Positions 60,960 to 64,000 of a DNA stretch of 64,000 nucleotides are shown here, in pieces; the first letter of the stretch is position 1; every line of letters begins with the position of its first letter. A program made the translations under genes and the position numbers. The notes under the pieces are model-generated. The model was given only the letters and a program-made list of their open reading frames with translations, had not been told where the DNA came from and searched no databases. This stretch comes from Symbiodinium natans (Eukaryota; Sar; Dinophyceae; Suessiales; Symbiodiniaceae): the NCBI GenBank assembly GCA_905221605.1, contig CAJNDS010000990.1, forward strand, positions 629,235 through 693,234, in the 5' to 3' direction.

Positions 60960-61178
60960 GTGCAGAGGTCCCATCACAGGAGGGAACATCATGACATCTT
61001 CGACTCGAGTGATGTCGCAACTGACAAAGCTTTCATGGAGCGGCAGGGTTCCACCGCTGGGCTGGACACCTCAGCCAGGGATCGCGAGCAACTTCAACAC
61101 AACGGGACGGGGCCCACCATCGTCACAGACACGCTTTCGCTCCGGTCACGGCCTTCACATGTCGCAACCCCTGTTTAA
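60960..61178 (+). CDS. hypothetical frame, possibly two joined exons
   Basis: A 72-codon frame from ATG 60960. Its middle (HDIFDSSDVATDKAFMERQ) has GC3-biased codons and ends at CGGCAGG|GTTCC. A second part after CAGCCAG (DREQLQHNGTGPTIVTDTLS) looks similar in quality. Unusual for this window in spanning two coding-like stretches. No family recognised. Confidence 0.3.
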   Translation: MQRSHHRREHHDIFDSSDVATDKAFMERQGSTAGLDTSARDREQLQHNGTGPTIVTDTLSLRSRPSHVATPV

Positions 61179-62899
61179 CATTGGCAGGCGTTGCTTTCCA
61201 GGAAGATTTTGGTCATTGGAACAAGTCAGCGCCGAAGCCTGTCCAAAGCCAATGTTCAAAAGGGGGCGCGGGTTTGTTGGCCTATTGCGTGGTTCAAAAG
61301 CGGTGCAAGATTTCGTCCACCCACAGTAGGCCCTTGGCCTTTGCTAGACTGACCTAATGCCGGGTGTCGGAGGCCCTAGGCCCTAGGCCCAGGCTTTATT
61401 GGACCCTTCAGGACCCATGTTTTTCTCCAAATGCAGTCGGACCCAAGAGCAGCAAAGAGCCGGGAGAAGCCCCAGCCCGAAACATGCGGTGGTCACGGTG
61501 TCACGATACTGTCATCCTATATCCTATGAAGCCGCCCCACAGGTTTTCGAATGAAGGAGGCGATTATGGGCCCTTGCTGGCGAGGCACCGGCAGAAATTT
61601 CGGGTCTCTGTGCGTAGAGTTCAAAGTTTGGGGGGTGCTTGGAGGTTTTTTTTGCGATTTCAAAGCAGAGCTTCGGGTTTGGGGTTCAAAGAAGTGCGGA
61701 AAGCCGACTATGCACAACGCATGGGTTTGGCCAAAGAGCCGCCATCTGGGAACCTGCAAAACCTCAGGGGAGTGTGGGCCTTCTCCAGGAAACGTTCCCA
61801 ACCTCAAGACTACATGAAGCAGGGTTTACACTACTGTTACTGGCGAGTGTATAATGGTTTCCATGTATATATTGGGTGTCCTATTGGGGATACAAGAATA
61901 TAAGCCCTACTTCATCTAAACGTTCCCCAGAGCGGAAGTCCAGAAAGAAGGAGAAAAGCGCCCGAGAAGGCCCTCCGGCCGTCGAACGCAAAACCTAAAA
62001 CTTTTCCCACGCAGAAATCTGGACACAAACCCCCAACTTTATCACAGCACTGAACTAAAGTTCTTTGCAAGGCATCCTTCGACAACTCTGCCTCAGGGCA
62101 TGGGTGGGCCCTCATATGCGAAGGTATGATTCGGTACGGCTGGCTTGAGTTCGGCTGAGATTTGAGCTGCTTCGTTCCAAGTACTGTTTGGGCGGACTCG
62201 GAGTGTGCATGTCTTCACACTACTGCGTAGAGGTGTACATTAATGCCACTCCCTAAGCCTACAACGCCAAAATCCAAGAGCCCGTAGATCCTTAAACCCT
62301 AAAGCCCCAAGAGCCCTTTAAACGCCTCAATCCCGGAAAACCTGCGGAGGGAACCGTGGTCCTTTCCCTCTGGTGGTGGCGAAGCGGGACTTAGACGCCA
62401 TTGCCACGCTGCCCGCACTTTGTTTTTTTTTCACACGTGCCCGGGGGTTTGAACATGTTTGAACTGCTCAAGGCGCAAGGCCCTTAGCGCAAGAACCCCT
62501 TAAGGACTTTCACTCAACGAGAGAGAGTTCGCCACTTTCAGTTCTGCTGTGCTTCTGGGAATGAAGCAGTATCCGGCAGAGTCCTGGGCAGCTCCCGGCT
62601 TCTCAGACATCTAAAGTTACTAGGGCTTCGAAGGGCTAAGTCTTTGAGCTTGGGGTGGGGTCTCGGGCTTGACACCGTCTAAACCCTGAGTCGAACCTGA
62701 GCCACTGGAAGTCATTATCATCATCAAGGCCTCCTACCACTCCCCCACAACGACCGTCGGATGGCCTGTGTAAGCTGCAAGACAAAAAGGTCTATACAGT
62801 GTTCCACGCCCCAAACCCAGGATCCCATGTAGTCTTTGGCCCGGGCTTTCCCCTAAGCCGGTGGATGCTTCGACTTGGCATCCCTGCGCCCTTCTGACA
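61179..62899. other. spacer, no convincing gene
   Basis: A 179-codon + frame (61364-61903) shows no GC3 bias or domain. The rest is unique sequence with minor CCCTAAA-like bits (62290-62310). Confidence 0.45.
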
Positions 62900-62956
62900 C
62901 TGGCCTCGGCCCAGGCCAGCCGACAGACGAAGGATGCCATCCGCCTGCTGGACCAG
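62900..62956 (+). CDS. putative exon island 38
   Basis: Frame CTG GCC TCG GCC reads LASAQASRQTKDAIRLLDQ; a shorter exon 62915-62956 (exactly 14 codons) is bounded by GCCCAG and a GA donor (GACCAG|GAGTG). Strong GC3 bias. Upstream C-rich and downstream TTTAGGG/TTTGGGG-like sequence. Confidence 0.47.
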
Positions 62957-64000
62957 GAGTGTTTAGGATTGAGGGCTTTCAATTTCGGGTTTATGGCTGG
63001 TTTGGGGTTTGGGGTTTGGGGGTTTCGTGTTCCAGGGGACTGAGAACCAGGGCCAAATGGACGGTGTCACCAAGCTTAGGTTAAGCTACCATAGAGAGGG
63101 GAACGGGGTTTCCTTTTTGCGGCAACGTAAGCTGAAGCTTGCAGCAGCCCGAGGCCCCGCGCCTTTTAGGGGTTTAGGGCTGAGGGTCCCCAAAACCGTT
63201 CAGGGTTTCAGGGCTGATTGTCCCCAAGCCTTTGCTGCTCTTCCCCCGCCCGCGGCCGTCCCGGAGGACACGGCCAAGCACTCGGAGGCGTGCCCGGGGG
63301 TTCCCAATCGGGGGCCATGACTTCCCGGAGGCCCTGAAAGAGGGCCTTTGAGTGCCCCCCAAGCTTTAGGTCCCAAACCCCGGACCCGAAACCCCAAACC
63401 TTAAGGCCCTCAAAACTCTAGCTGGAGGCCCCGGTTTACGGGTCTAGGGATTAGGGATTAGGGTTTAGGGTTGAAAGGGAGAGCTTGCGCGCGCCGCCTC
63501 GGCAGCCAAGCCTGCCCCAGGACAGGAAAGGAGGAAAGAGGGTTTCGCAAAAAAAGGAGGAAGGGCAGGGTCGGGGGGGGGGTGAGGGGGGGGGGGGGGG
63601 GCTCCAAGGGATTGGGGGGGGTCCCACAGGGCGGGGGGGGGGGGGTGGCGTCAGAAAATTTGGCATTGGGGGGGAAGGGTTGGGTTAGGGGGAAGGAGGC
63701 CCGATCCGGGTCTGCTTGTTCCCGACGCTTCTCGGCAGGAAGCCGAGGCGAATAATTTCCCAGGTTTGGTATCCAGGAGTCTAAGAAGGATTTGTTTGGG
63801 AATAATTGTCCGAGGGTTGAAACGGCCCCCCGCCTCGAACAGCGACGCACGTCGCAACCATTCAACAACAGCCCTAGAGCCCGCAGACCCTACACCCTAA
63901 ACCCCAAAACCCTTCTGGCCCCAAACGTCAATCCCGAAGATTTTCTACACGTCCTAAACCCTACAACCCTAAACCCGAAGTAAGAACCCTAAACCTCAAA
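62957..64000. other. spacer to window end, no convincing gene
   Basis: TTTGGGG-like sequence at 63000-63030, TTTAGGG at 63440-63470, the G-rich tract 63572-63682, and CCCTAAA-like units from 63893 to the end. No exon could be supported. Confidence 0.55.
63572..63682. repeat. G-rich tract
   Basis: About 110 bp with several runs of 8-14 G separated by short non-G bases. Potential G-quadruplex former and possible assembly weak point. Confidence 0.93.

Noticed and set aside
61364-61903. 179-codon + frame
   Set aside because: Composition and codon use look like chance; overlapping frames on both strands are equally good.

Overview
This looks like nuclear DNA of a protist with plant-type (TTTAGGG) telomere repeats, most likely a dinoflagellate (Symbiodiniaceae-like), less surely another alveolate such as a chromerid. 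The grounds are: dozens of interstitial TTTAGGG/CCCTAAA tracts; very low gene density; short GC3-rich exon-like islands that all read on the + strand and often end at GC or GA as well as GT donors; and a long zinc-finger LINE of a kind I associate with dinoflagellates. No prokaryotic gene layout is present, except one about 280-bp relic carrying a LacI-type DNA-binding motif.

Layout. Bases 2-178 are the 3' end of an unidentified, Cys-rich + strand gene. From about 2.1 kb to 32.6 kb, and again from 44.9 kb to 63 kb, I see about 34 short islands of plausible protein sequence (mostly 40-100 bp). They stand in kilobase-scale spacers made of degenerate telomere-like repeats, microsatellites and small hairpin elements. 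Most islands start after an AG and end at a GT, GC or GA. I read them as exons of one or more very intron-rich + strand genes, but I cannot chain them or name a product. The individual exon calls are tentative; the reading frame was chosen by GC-rich third positions and lack of stops.

The only large genes belong to a non-LTR retrotransposon on the - strand (about 33.5-42.1 kb). A 733-codon ORF1 overlaps a 2,039-codon ORF2 by 67 bp. ORF2 carries an apurinic-type endonuclease, a reverse transcriptase, a zinc-finger array and, unusually, a complete ubiquitin-specific protease (USP) fold at the C-terminus with all catalytic motifs. Between the zinc fingers and the USP, the protein-like sequence moves into another frame for 313 codons, while the ORF2 frame stays open. 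This is either a dual-coding segment or a pair of compensating frameshifts.

Other content includes a family of about 40-130 bp hairpin elements (MITE-like) with ends resembling GGGATGTTCCCCCTTATA (at least eight copies), a second fold-back element, a roughly 1-kb polypyrimidine tract, G-rich and GA-rich tracts, an ATGT/ATGC tetranucleotide array, 9- and 10-bp minisatellites, and many telomere-like arrays up to about 330 bp. Several exon islands have CCCTAAA tracts upstream and TTTAGGG tracts downstream, the orientation of the two ends of a linear telomere-capped molecule. I saw no rRNA, convincing tRNA, CRISPR array or spliced-leader gene.
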